Source of the DNA: a bacterium
GTDB taxonomy: Bacteria; Armatimonadota; Fimbriimonadia; Fimbriimonadales; Fimbriimonadaceae
Assembly: GCA_027483535.1 (NCBI GenBank)
Contig: JAIXUN010000002.1
Coordinates: 2,170,001-2,234,000 of the forward strand
Direction of reading: 5' to 3'
Length of the DNA: 64,000 bases
Shown here: positions 53,057 through 61,338 of the stretch, in pieces
Layout: every line of letters starts with the position of its first letter
Position numbering within the stretch: position 1 is the stretch's first letter
The notes under the pieces: model-generated
Told to the model about the DNA's origin: nothing
Databases searched by the model: none
The model's input: the letters and a program-made list of their open reading frames with translations, nothing else
Made by a program: the position numbers and the translations under genes

Positions 53057-54688
53057 ATGAACAATCTAACTTCTCGCTATCGCTTCCCTCTCATTGCAAT
53101 CGCCGCGCTTGCTTCGGCCTTTGCAGGAGCTCAAACGGTTCTGCCCCATCTTGGAAACGGAGGAATTGCCAACGACGCCAATAACGCAGGCGCTATCGTA
53201 GGGCTCGTCACTGAAGTCGAGACCTTTAAAGTGCGCCCGGCAGTTTGGAACAACGACGTTCTGAGCACCCTGCCCATCGGCAGTTTTGGCGGCGGATATG
53301 CATCGGCTGTCAGTGAGAACGGAATTGTTGGTGGAGTTCTCTTGCCTGAGGAAGGACATATCAGCCGGGCCGCTCTTTGGCAAAACGGTCAACTTCAAAT
53401 TCTTCCCGACTTTGGATTTGGTAGCGCCGTCAATGATGTCAACAACGCCGGAACCGCGGTTGGCTGGGTGATGACCGACGAAACCACCAAGCGCGCAGCG
53501 GTTTGGAAGAATGGCGAAGTCTCTCTTCTGCCTCTTCTAGACGGTCCCGAGACCAACTCGTTCGCAACCTCCATCAACGAGGCGGGCAAGATTGTTGGAC
53601 AAACGTACAACCCGACCAATACCGACAAGACCGCCGTTTCCTGGCTCAACGATGAGATTTCACCGGTCGTGACAGGCTTCTTGGAGTCTCGCAGCTTCGG
53701 AATCAGCAACTCTGGAACCATCAGCGTCACTGGCTACGATGCCGTTACCGGAAGCCTGAAGCTGGTTATTGTTGATGCAAATGCCAACCAAACGGTGTTG
53801 GGTTCGTTCGAGAATCAGTTCTCTGCCTTTGTCGCCCGGGTCAATACGGGGAACCAAGCCGTAGGTTGGGCCTATCGAACGGGTGAGGATGTCTTTACCC
53901 AGTTGCGACCGGTGGTTTGGACCAATGCCCAACCATCCGAACTCCCCACGACCGAAACTCGATTCGTCGGGCTTGCCCAGGGCCTCAACGACAATGGCGT
54001 TGCGGTTGGATATCAGTGGGATCTTCGCACCGGTGAGAGCCTGCCTGTTCGATGGGATATTCCGAGAGTCGATGGCACGGGCGCAAACGAAGGGACGACC
54101 GAAGAGCCAACGTTGACTCTGACCCCGCTGGCCGCCTTCCCGGGTGAGCAGGTAACCCTCTCTGCCCGAGTCGCCGAGCCTGCGAACCGAAGTCAACAGC
54201 CAAACCGAAGCCGAGCTCGACGATCCGTCCGATTCGTGGTCGACGGTCGAACCGTTGGAACGGCCCAAACGGATGCAAACGGGAACGCAAGCATGATGTA
54301 CACCGTGCCGAAGGACCGCGCAGCAGGTGGCAGCGACTTCATGGCATCGCTTGGTGGCAGCAAGTACATTCAGGCTCCGTTCGAGGTGAAGGAGATCGCA
54401 ACCTCCATGCAGGCTCGAAACGCGAGCGTACGACCTGGTCGTGCGGTAACCCTCACCGCGACGCTAAGCAGCTCGCGACGATCGCAGTCGATGGCTCGGC
54501 AGAACGTCACGTTCAACATGAACGGTCAAACCGTGACCGCTCAAACCAACAGTCGAGGCGTTGCAACTGTTCGCTGGACCGCTCCGCGAAACGCTACCCC
54601 TGGATCCAGCATGAGCTTCACGGCCCAGTTTGCTGGAAACAAGAACCATAGCTCTTCGCAAGCAACCGGCTCTGTTCGAATCCAGTAA
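53057..54688 (+). CDS. Secreted HAF-repeat protein with Ig-like domains
   Basis: 543 residues. The signal peptide ends at FAGAQ. Residues 20-340 contain HAF-type propeller repeats, each with a G-x-A-x-x-I/V-N-x-x-G core (ANDANNAGAIVGLV, AVNDVNNAGTAVGWV, SINEAGKIVGQTY, GLNDNGVAVGYQW). Two bacterial Ig-like domains of about 90 residues follow (TLTPLAAFPGEQVTLSARV, ASVRPGRAVTLTATLSS). Such proteins are surface or secreted. The ATG at 53057 has GAGG 10 bases upstream; an earlier in-frame codon at 53024 lacks one. A sister gene lies at 54954. Confidence 0.8.
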   Translation: MNNLTSRYRFPLIAIAALASAFAGAQTVLPHLGNGGIANDANNAGAIVGLVTEVETFKVRPAVWNNDVLSTLPIGSFGGGYASAVSENGIVGGVLLPEEGHISRAALWQNGQLQILPDFGFGSAVNDVNNAGTAVGWVMTDETTKRAAVWKNGEVSLLPLLDGPETNSFATSINEAGKIVGQTYNPTNTDKTAVSWLNDEISPVVTGFLESRSFGISNSGTISVTGYDAVTGSLKLVIVDANANQTVLGSFENQFSAFVARVNTGNQAVGWAYRTGEDVFTQLRPVVWTNAQPSELPTTETRFVGLAQGLNDNGVAVGYQWDLRTGESLPVRWDIPRVDGTGANEGTTEEPTLTLTPLAAFPGEQVTLSARVAEPANRSQQPNRSRARRSVRFVVDGRTVGTAQTDANGNASMMYTVPKDRAAGGSDFMASLGGSKYIQAPFEVKEIATSMQARNASVRPGRAVTLTATLSSSRRSQSMARQNVTFNMNGQTVTAQTNSRGVATVRWTAPRNATPGSSMSFTAQFAGNKNHSSSQATGSVRIQ

Positions 54689-54709
54689 GTCTTCCCTCTC
54701 CTAATCCCC

Positions 54710-54754
54710 AAGCCACGGCCCGGTCGGACTCTGTCCGCCGGGCTTTTTATTGTC
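54710..54754 (+). terminator. Terminator, first copy of a 45-bp repeat
   Basis: Hairpin GCCCGGTCGGAC-TCT-GTCCGCCGGGC (one bulged C, one G-T pair) followed by TTTTTATT, 22 bases after the HAF-Ig gene. The 45 bases recur at 61063-61107 in the same orientation with only two differences. Confidence 0.85.
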
Positions 54755-54953
54755 CCCTTCAGCCGGAATCATCTCGAAAGCGTTCGCTCACAGCGCTGTA
54801 CCGACTTCGTTAGCACTGCGCCGTGGAGCCAGTGATAAAGAGCATTTGCACGTTTAGAGGATGTTCTCGCAGGTTTACGGCACTTTGTGTATCAGAGGGT
54901 GATCGCATCGAATCCTGACACTGACGCCCAAAACTGTGGAGGCGTACACCATC

Positions 54954-55958
54954 ATGGAAAACAAGTGCATTCTAGCCATCGCTCTTCTTGGAGCCCTCTC
55001 CCCTGTCGCCAAAGCCCAATCCTACACGGCGTCGGAGGTCAGTCCTAGCGGATTTACCCTCGCGATCGCCGGTGGAACCGTGTTCGGCTACTCCGGGGCC
55101 CCGGCTCACGCAGCCCGGTGGGATTCTCTAGGTCACACCGATCTTCACCCGGCGGGCTATGCCTCGTCCTACGTGCGCGGTGCAAGGGGGAGCTACGCGG
55201 TTGGAAACGCAGACCGGACACCAATGGTATGGCGAGGAAATTCGGCCACTCCCCTTCCCGTGCCGTTTGCCTTCTACAACGGACTTGCGTACGACACCGA
55301 CGGAACCAGCGCAGTCGGCGTGGCCTATGAAGGTGATCCAGAACGTACGGTAGGCGCTGGACACGCACTGCTCTGGAACCTCAACTCTGGCTCCGTTGAG
55401 GATCTTGGAAAAAACGTTACCGTTTCCGCAGTCGGTGGGGGAGTTCAGGTCGGTTATCAACTCGGATCAAAGGGCACTACCGCCGCAATGTGGAGGGGGA
55501 CGGCCAAGTCCGTTGTTAACCTTCACGTTCGATCTCAAAATGTATCGGTAGCATCAGGAACGGACGGATTACGCCAGGTGGGATATGTCGGGCTCGACGT
55601 AAGGGTTCGAAACGAAGCGAAGCCTCGAGACATTCGGTTCTATAGCGCCGTGGTTTGGACAGGCAGTGCAGCGTCAGTTGAGTTTCTCCCGAGTCCCTAC
55701 CGACACTCCTTCGCGACTACTGTTCTAGGAGACACCGTCGTCGGATATGGCAACACGACGAACGCCATCGGTAACCCGATTCACAGCCATGCGATCGCGT
55801 GGGTGGGCACTTCCAACAGTCCAGTGGATCTACACGCCTTGCTTCCAGCAAATATGCTCACAAGCCGGGCAACGGATGTTGATGAAAATGGAAACATCAC
55901 GGGTTACGGAGTGGATACGGCTGGTGTAGCCCACTCCTTCATTTGGAAGCGGAATTAA
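54954..55958 (+). CDS. Secreted HAF-repeat protein
   Basis: 334 residues. A signal peptide (ENKCILAIALLGALSPVAKA) is followed by propeller repeats like those of the preceding HAF gene but without the Ig-like domains (AVGNADRTPMVWRG, GYQLGSKGTTAAMWRGT, RATDVDENGNITGYG). It is probably a beta-propeller on the cell surface or secreted. The ATG at 54954 has GGAGG 10 bases before it; a GTG at 54936 overlaps that site and is rejected. It lies inside the segment bounded by the 45-bp repeats. Confidence 0.8.
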   Translation: MENKCILAIALLGALSPVAKAQSYTASEVSPSGFTLAIAGGTVFGYSGAPAHAARWDSLGHTDLHPAGYASSYVRGARGSYAVGNADRTPMVWRGNSATPLPVPFAFYNGLAYDTDGTSAVGVAYEGDPERTVGAGHALLWNLNSGSVEDLGKNVTVSAVGGGVQVGYQLGSKGTTAAMWRGTAKSVVNLHVRSQNVSVASGTDGLRQVGYVGLDVRVRNEAKPRDIRFYSAVVWTGSAASVEFLPSPYRHSFATTVLGDTVVGYGNTTNAIGNPIHSHAIAWVGTSNSPVDLHALLPANMLTSRATDVDENGNITGYGVDTAGVAHSFIWKRN

Positions 55959-55972
55959 TCCCTAAGTCGCAT

Positions 55973-56013
55973 GACCCGCCCGAGTTTGGAAACTCGGGCG
56001 GGTCTGTTTTTTT
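55973..56013 (+). terminator. Terminator of the second HAF gene
   Basis: 14-bp stem GACCCGCCCGAGTT with its complement, loop TGGA, followed by TGTTTTTTT. It separates the HAF gene from the convergent subtilisin gene. Confidence 0.9.
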
Positions 56014-56054
56014 ACGATATTGATCCTATGGAAAATGAGAGGGCAGCTTGTTGA

Positions 56055-57260
56055 TTACCGCCGTTTGCCAAGCCAGGCCCCGCTCACGAACGAGGAAAAG
56101 TTAAGCCCTCTTCCCAGCATGCGACGAAATCCCGGGTTGTAACCATCGATATCAAAACCCGAGCTGTTCAGCCCCGCCTCGATCGTTGAGGGAGAAAAGA
56201 CTCCCGTCCTGCTGCGAAAGAACTCGGCAACGGCCGCAGATACCCATGGTGCGGCGAAGGAAGTGCCAGACCAACTAGCTGCAGCCCCGTTCCAATCAGT
56301 ACTGACAATTTCGACCGAAGGTGCACTCACAACCACGCTTCGATCATAAGAGCTAAACGGAGCCTTGACCCAACCGGCGCCTACACCGGCTACTCCGATC
56401 GTGCCACCGTAGGCGGCCGGATAAAGTTCTCCTTCAGCAGCGTCATTCCCAGCAGCCGCAACGACCAGCAGTTTTCTTGCTGAGCACCACTCGAGAACGT
56501 CTCCCAAGGCTGGAACACGATCGGAGGCTCCGAGACTAACATTGGCGACAGCCGCTCCGGAGGTCACGGCAAAGGTAAGCCCCTTGATAAGGGTCCATGA
56601 AGTTGCGTTCCCATCGCTGTCCGCGACTCGGCATATGATAAATCGGCTCTGCGGACTCACTTGATCGATGATGCCCGCGACCATGGAACCGTGACCCGTA
56701 CGGGCATCGTAGACTCCATCATTGTTCGAGTCGTGCCCCCGGGGCATGTCGAAGGGCGGTAAACCGGGCTCGACCGCGTTGATCCAGCCGTCTACTTTGG
56801 CAAGTAAACCCGGTGCATTGTTTGAGATCCCTGTATCGAGGATGGCCACCCGCACACGTCTCCCTGGGGTGGAGACTAGCCGACCTGCCCAACCCATCTG
56901 CCGAAGGTAGACCGCGTTATAGCCAAGGCTGGTCACCCGATCTCCGACCGCTGGAAGAGTTGAGCCCTTTTGAGTATTGACCTGTTTCGTCTTTTCAGGG
57001 GTTTGAAAACCCTTGTTGTCTTCCGCCCAAACCACTCGTGGATCTGCGTTAAGAAGATCTTGCAGAAGTTGTGTGGATACATCCGATCCGGTCTCGAACA
57101 ATGCAAACGGGCCGCCGACGGTTTGGTCTTGAAGAGTCAGACCGTAAGCGGTAGCAATTTCCTGCGCAGCCACGCCATCAACTAGGCGGCACACCAACTG
57201 CCCGGCGTAGGAGTGCAGCGAGAATGCGGCAAAAAGGGCAGCGACGGCAAGTTTTTTCAT
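56055..57260 (-). CDS. Secreted S8 subtilisin-like protease
   Basis: 401 residues, the last gene of the ECF-CHAT operon. A signal peptide (KKLAVAALFAAFSLHSYAGQ) and a short propeptide of about 75 residues precede the catalytic domain. The triad is complete: Asp142 in VAILDTGIS, His190 in GHGSMVAG, Ser334 in SGTSFAAP, with the oxyanion Asn272 in AAAGND. The ATG at 57260 overlaps the CHAT stop in ATGA; a longer frame starts inside the CHAT gene and is rejected. It would act outside the cytoplasm, while the CHAT protease is cytoplasmic. Confidence 0.9.
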   Translation of the reverse strand: MKKLAVAALFAAFSLHSYAGQLVCRLVDGVAAQEIATAYGLTLQDQTVGGPFALFETGSDVSTQLLQDLLNADPRVVWAEDNKGFQTPEKTKQVNTQKGSTLPAVGDRVTSLGYNAVYLRQMGWAGRLVSTPGRRVRVAILDTGISNNAPGLLAKVDGWINAVEPGLPPFDMPRGHDSNNDGVYDARTGHGSMVAGIIDQVSPQSRFIICRVADSDGNATSWTLIKGLTFAVTSGAAVANVSLGASDRVPALGDVLEWCSARKLLVVAAAGNDAAEGELYPAAYGGTIGVAGVGAGWVKAPFSSYDRSVVVSAPSVEIVSTDWNGAAASWSGTSFAAPWVSAAVAEFFRSRTGVFSPSTIEAGLNSSGFDIDGYNPGFRRMLGRGLNFSSFVSGAWLGKRR

Positions 57261-59815
57261 TCCGATTTTCCGGCATAGGCGGATACTCCGCCCCAATAGT
57301 AAGGATGTGCTTTCCAATCCCGTGTGATACATCGTGCTTCAAAAAGTGCGCCAAGAAGACCTTGCCCACTGACAAAGCGCTGATAAAAGCAAGAAAAAAG
57401 CAATTTCGCCGCTTCGTCATCCAAGGGCCATAAGCTTCCGATCGCCATTCCAGCTCCCTTTGCTAGAAAGGCTCGGACCAGCCCATCTGGCTCCATGCGT
57501 TGCCCCGAACCCACGGAACCCGTTTCGCAAGCCGAAAGGGTCGCAAGTTCCACTGAACAAGGAGCGGCTGCGATTTCATAAGCGAACACTTTTCCATCGG
57601 GAAAAGAGAAGGATGACATTGCCGAACAGCCTTCCTCGTGAACGGCATGCCCTACAACATGGATCGCCGTGATTTCACCAGAAAGGGATTTTCTAGCCTC
57701 CGCTGCCGAGGTCACTACATCGCAGCCTCCTAAGAGTTCGCGGATGATGGCAACTTCTCCCTCAGCATTGGGAAGGTCGGGCGCGGGGCCGTACCAGATA
57801 AGGTTTCGACCCGTCATAGAAGGTTCTCGACCTTTCAATGCGGGGTGGAAACTTACACGGCATTCTCCCTCCACACCAAGGCAAGCTCTTAGGGCCGTCC
57901 AAGGCAACTGCCAGGTGAGTTTATCTGGACAAACGAGCGGCGATTCTCGCACCAGAAGAGATTGAAAAGGCTCAGCAATCTCTCGCAGTGACTTTAGAGT
58001 TTCTTCTGAGGCAGCATTCTTGTCGGCCAGTGGCGCAAGCAGATCAAAGCGGAGCCACTGAAGCTTTTCTTTGAGTTGCTTGGAAGTTAGGCCTGTCCTG
58101 CTAAAACTATCTCCCTCGAGGCAGAGCGTATCCCCGGTTGTTTCCAGAATAAGTGGTGCCGAAGAGTGTCCCAAATGCGTCCCGGCAGATGCCGATTTGA
58201 TGTTCAAAAGAATCGACGAGGCCTCCTCGTGTATTTCCCGTAACGAAGATGCGCGCGTAACTTTCCGCGAGCCTTCCGAAATGTGCCGAGACTCTTCGAG
58301 AGGGATCGAGCTTCGCAACTCTTCTAGGCGCTCTCGTATCTCGGGTTCGAGGGAGGTACGAGCAACGATCTGGTCCAGCAGTGTGACGCTCCGGAGATCA
58401 ACAAGTGCCTGAGAGAGCTCTTGAATTCGCATTTGAGTCGGATGTTCGAGCAGCCAGTCAAAGTATTCCTGGAGCGCGCCGGATTTATCCGCGAGGTAGT
58501 TTTGGCGAGCAACGATACTGGACAGACTCAACCTCTTGGTTTGGATAGACCGAAACATTTTTCGGTACCAAACGCCCGGATTTTTTGAATGGCTCGATAT
58601 TAAATGGAGTGCCTTCCATTCGAGATCGACATAGCCTCCAGATCGCGCCAGCTTTAAAGCGGCAAGGGCCCTTTCGCGACTTGCTCGCGCAAGGGACAAA
58701 TGAATGGAGAGAGCATGGAAGGTCCCATAGCTCGTGGCATCATCCAGAATCGACTTGAGATCCCCGTCTCCGCTCAGACTCGCCGACTTTGCTAGAGCTT
58801 GAGCAGTCCACCCTCTTGCCCCCGACTGTTGGAAGAAATCTGCGGCCCGAGCGTAAGAACGGGACGCTTCTGGCAACGAGCCCATCGCCTCTTGAGCTTC
58901 TGCGATCCCAAATGCTAAGTGACCACGGTGAACGGGCAACTTGACGCCTTTCTCTGCTAAAACGTACGCACTTATAGCGTTCTGCCAAAGGTTGAGTTTG
59001 AGAAAAGAGTCTCCTAGATATTCGCGAGCACGAGATTGATCGACTTTAGAAAGGTTGCCGGAATCAAGAAGGCTCAAGAGGATTCCATGCGCAGTTTCCG
59101 GTTGCTGAGTGAGGTTGTGGGCGAGCGCTTGATTGATTTTTGCGAGATCGGCAAGGTAGTCGGCCCCAAGCGCTTTGGCGCCGGCTACAACCTCGGTAGC
59201 AGCCGAAAGCGCTGCTCTTGGATTGCCAGAGAACAACTGTGCAGAAGAGAGCCCGAGCTTTGCGGATTGCGCTTCAATCTCAAATCCACCCTCTAGTAAA
59301 GGGTCAACCACCTTTTTGAAGACCTGTATCGCCTCTTGAAAACGATCTTGGTACAAAAACGCGTTCGCGAGATTGAACATTGCTCGAGCTGCCAGCCCTG
59401 GGTGTCCAAGCCGTGCGAGGTTTCGATTGAGCCTCTTTGCAAGTGATTCTGCCTCCCCTATTTCGCCTGATCGGGCGAGCGAATCAATGGCTCCAACGGC
59501 AAATGATTGGCGATCGACAGGGTTCTTTGCTCGCCGCGCCGCTTCCAAAAATGCCTTCGAACTAGCCGACCAGTTTCCGCAGAGCCGCTCGTAGATGCCA
59601 CCCGCACGGTAAGCCCATTCGGAGTCTTCTGCAAGATCCACCCACTGCTCCCAGTCTGCACCCAAGCGAACAGCTCGATTAGCCGATGATCCGTGGTACT
59701 TGAGCATCCGCTCAAAAAATGCTTTACCCGACCCATTAGGCGCGGAAGAAACGTTCCGAGAGGCGCCTTGCTCCAACTGAGATACAAACTCAGACGCCGT
59801 CAACTTCAACCTCAA
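57257..59815 (-). CDS. TPR-CHAT caspase-like protease
   Basis: 852 residues, no signal peptide. The first 500 residues are helical repeats of TPR type (AGGIYERLCGNWSASSKAFL, AMFNLANAFLYQDRFQEAIQ, AYVLAEKGVKLP). The C-terminal CHAT domain (about 600-852) holds the caspase-like dyad His723 in HVVGHAVH and Cys763 in LSACETGSV, plus GMAIGSLWPLDDEAAKLLF. The architecture matches TPR-CHAT proteases such as Csx29 of type III-E CRISPR. The start overlaps the anti-sigma gene by 26 bases and the end overlaps the subtilisin gene by 4. The likely role is a signal-gated cytoplasmic protease. The substrate is unknown; the anti-sigma factor is the first candidate. Confidence 0.85.
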   Translation of the reverse strand: MRLKLTASEFVSQLEQGASRNVSSAPNGSGKAFFERMLKYHGSSANRAVRLGADWEQWVDLAEDSEWAYRAGGIYERLCGNWSASSKAFLEAARRAKNPVDRQSFAVGAIDSLARSGEIGEAESLAKRLNRNLARLGHPGLAARAMFNLANAFLYQDRFQEAIQVFKKVVDPLLEGGFEIEAQSAKLGLSSAQLFSGNPRAALSAATEVVAGAKALGADYLADLAKINQALAHNLTQQPETAHGILLSLLDSGNLSKVDQSRAREYLGDSFLKLNLWQNAISAYVLAEKGVKLPVHRGHLAFGIAEAQEAMGSLPEASRSYARAADFFQQSGARGWTAQALAKSASLSGDGDLKSILDDATSYGTFHALSIHLSLARASRERALAALKLARSGGYVDLEWKALHLISSHSKNPGVWYRKMFRSIQTKRLSLSSIVARQNYLADKSGALQEYFDWLLEHPTQMRIQELSQALVDLRSVTLLDQIVARTSLEPEIRERLEELRSSIPLEESRHISEGSRKVTRASSLREIHEEASSILLNIKSASAGTHLGHSSAPLILETTGDTLCLEGDSFSRTGLTSKQLKEKLQWLRFDLLAPLADKNAASEETLKSLREIAEPFQSLLVRESPLVCPDKLTWQLPWTALRACLGVEGECRVSFHPALKGREPSMTGRNLIWYGPAPDLPNAEGEVAIIRELLGGCDVVTSAAEARKSLSGEITAIHVVGHAVHEEGCSAMSSFSFPDGKVFAYEIAAAPCSVELATLSACETGSVGSGQRMEPDGLVRAFLAKGAGMAIGSLWPLDDEAAKLLFSCFYQRFVSGQGLLGALFEARCITRDWKAHPYYWGGVSAYAGKSE

Positions 59816-60329
59816 TGGGACTAGGAATTAGAAACTCCGCACCATTGGTCTCGAGGACGAGTTCTGAAACTGCTATATCTGATATTGGGACAAGAACCCT
59901 TCCACGATCGTCGGTTTCAAACCTTTCTCCTGCATGGAAGATGGTTCCTTGACGACCGTTCAAGGAAAGGAAAACGTCCCAACCCGTAGTAGTTGGCGAA
60001 TACATTGCCCGAACCTGCAAGTCACCCTGGCCAAAAAGCACTTGAGCAGGAACACGTTCCGTGCGAGCCCCAAGCGCGCTCAATCTCGGAGAAACCAGCT
60101 TCAACCTGCTTCTATTAGGTTGAGCAATGGCGATTGCGGATTCGACAAGCGACTGAGGAGGCTGCTCGAAAGGGTAACTGGAGGCTTCCTTCATGATCAG
60201 GATTTGATCATAGGCAACCCTGCACCGTTCGCAAGAAACTAGATGGTCCCGAGTTTCCTTTGTCGCTCGCCCGTCGGCGAGTTCCACCAACAAGTCCCAC
60301 TGCTTCTTTACGTGCCCGTCCATTCCCAA
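59790..60329 (-). CDS. Soluble zinc-binding anti-sigma factor
   Basis: 179 residues. The zinc anti-sigma motif is complete: His29-x3-Cys33-x2-Cys36 (DHLVSCERC), in a helical N-terminal domain that clasps region 2/4 of the partner ECF sigma. Unlike most such proteins it has no transmembrane helix. The C-terminal 90 residues are beta-rich (DVFLSLNGRQGTIFHAGERF, SELVLETNGAEFLIPSPIEV), like a carboxypeptidase-regulatory or sensor domain. It follows the sigma gene by 35 bases and overlaps the CHAT gene. A Met at residue 3 is an alternative start. Confidence 0.85.
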   Translation of the reverse strand: MGMDGHVKKQWDLLVELADGRATKETRDHLVSCERCRVAYDQILIMKEASSYPFEQPPQSLVESAIAIAQPNRSRLKLVSPRLSALGARTERVPAQVLFGQGDLQVRAMYSPTTTGWDVFLSLNGRQGTIFHAGERFETDDRGRVLVPISDIAVSELVLETNGAEFLIPSPIEVEVDGV

Positions 60330-60364
60330 TTACACAGAGTCGTCTTGTTGAAATAAAGATACAT

Positions 60365-60934
60365 CTACGGAAGAAAAATGCTTTGATCCAGAAGGCTTCG
60401 GAGCTTGAACAGACAGCGAGCCCTTGTCGGCCCCAGGGACCCTATCGGTATTGCCAGTTGAGAGGCAATTGCTTCGTAGCTCCAACCATCTTGGAGATAC
60501 AGCAAACTAAGCAACTTGGCGCACTTTCCCCCGAGCCTCTGGAGCCCCTCACGGAGGTAATGAGCCTGACTTGCCGCAATCGCCTCTTTCTCCGCGAGGG
60601 CGTCCTCCGAGAGCATGAGCTCTTCCACGGTCCCTTCAAAATCATCCACCGAAGCATGGTGCTTCGAAGTTCGGATGATCCTTCTTGCTTGGTTCGCCGC
60701 AGTCACCGCCAACCACTTGGGAAGGGCCTGGCCGGAGTTGATCCGATCAAGATTCTCGTAGAGCGCCTTGAACGTAGCCTGGAACACATCCGCACAGTCG
60801 TCTTGGTTAAGGCGGTGTCGCCTGGCAACAGAATAGACCAGCGGACTGAACCGTTCGACAAGTTGCGCCCATGCCCGTTGGTCTTTGTTTGCGCACTTTG
60901 CGAGCAATCGGCTCAAGTCCTCGTTGCCTACCAC
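60365..60934 (-). CDS. ECF sigma factor
   Basis: 189 residues. Sigma region 2 (LVERFSPLVYSVARRHRL, DDCADVFQATFKALYENLDR) and region 4 (LYLQDGWSYEAIASQLAIPI, GPTRARCLFKLRSLL) are complete; regions 1.1 and 3 are missing, as in ECF sigmas. The ending IGSLGPTRARCL belongs to a distinctive ECF wording. The GTG start at 60934 has AGGTG 5 bases upstream, inside a hairpin. First gene of a four-gene operon with its anti-sigma, a TPR-CHAT protease and a subtilisin. It probably drives its own operon or genes elsewhere; no target promoter is identified. Confidence 0.9.
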   Translation of the reverse strand: MVGNEDLSRLLAKCANKDQRAWAQLVERFSPLVYSVARRHRLNQDDCADVFQATFKALYENLDRINSGQALPKWLAVTAANQARRIIRTSKHHASVDDFEGTVEELMLSEDALAEKEAIAASQAHYLREGLQRLGGKCAKLLSLLYLQDGWSYEAIASQLAIPIGSLGPTRARCLFKLRSLLDQSIFLP

Positions 60935-60940
60935 GCTATC

Positions 60941-60975
60941 ACCTGCAAGTCTGCAGGTTACCGCCCGCTAGGCGG
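60941..60975 (-). promoter_or_regulatory. Paired hairpins in the ECF sigma leader
   Basis: Two adjacent hairpins: ACCTGCA-AGTC-TGCAGGT (60941-60958) and CCGCC-CGCTA-GGCGG (60961-60975). On the minus-strand RNA the first pairs the AGGT of the sigma gene's Shine-Dalgarno, so folding could hold down sigma translation. Confidence 0.5.
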
Positions 60976-61062
60976 CCATTCAAGCTACAGCCCGTTTGGA
61001 CGCCAAGCGACAGAACTTGAAGATGAGGTCGGAAACAACAACCGCTCAGTATTTTCCCCCTC

Positions 61063-61107
61063 AAGCCATGGCCCGGTCGGACTCTGTCCGCCGGGCTTTT
61101 TCTTGTC
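61063..61107 (+). repeat. Second copy of the 45-bp terminator repeat
   Basis: 43 of 45 bases match 54710-54754, including the GC-rich hairpin and the T-run. There is no plus-strand gene between the ECF sigma start and this point for it to terminate, so it is an orphan terminator and probably a relic of a duplication or insertion. Confidence 0.85.
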
Positions 61108-61338
61108 TAAGCACTCGGTAGAGGGTGGGGTACTTGGAATCCTAATCACAGAAAAATCTGGGGACATCGTGATCCCCGTTACGAAGCAAAGAGTGTTAGC
61201 CCCCCAGGATGAATGGTGAGATGAATCCACCGACACCTGAGCCGCGAAGTCTTAAGGATTTCGCCGTACCCTTCTCGCCATCGACCCCGCTTTCTTAACG
61301 ATAGTTCTGGGTCTTAACGCATTTCCAGGAAACACAAC

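Noticed and set aside
54936-54953. GTG start for the second HAF gene
   Set aside because: The GTG overlaps the GGAGG that serves the ATG at 54954, and the signal peptide begins at that ATG.
56055-60934. Type III-E CRISPR locus around the TPR-CHAT gene
   Set aside because: No repeat-spacer array, no Cas7-11-like giant protein and no Cas1/Cas2 were seen in the window; only the protease and sigma logic is similar.
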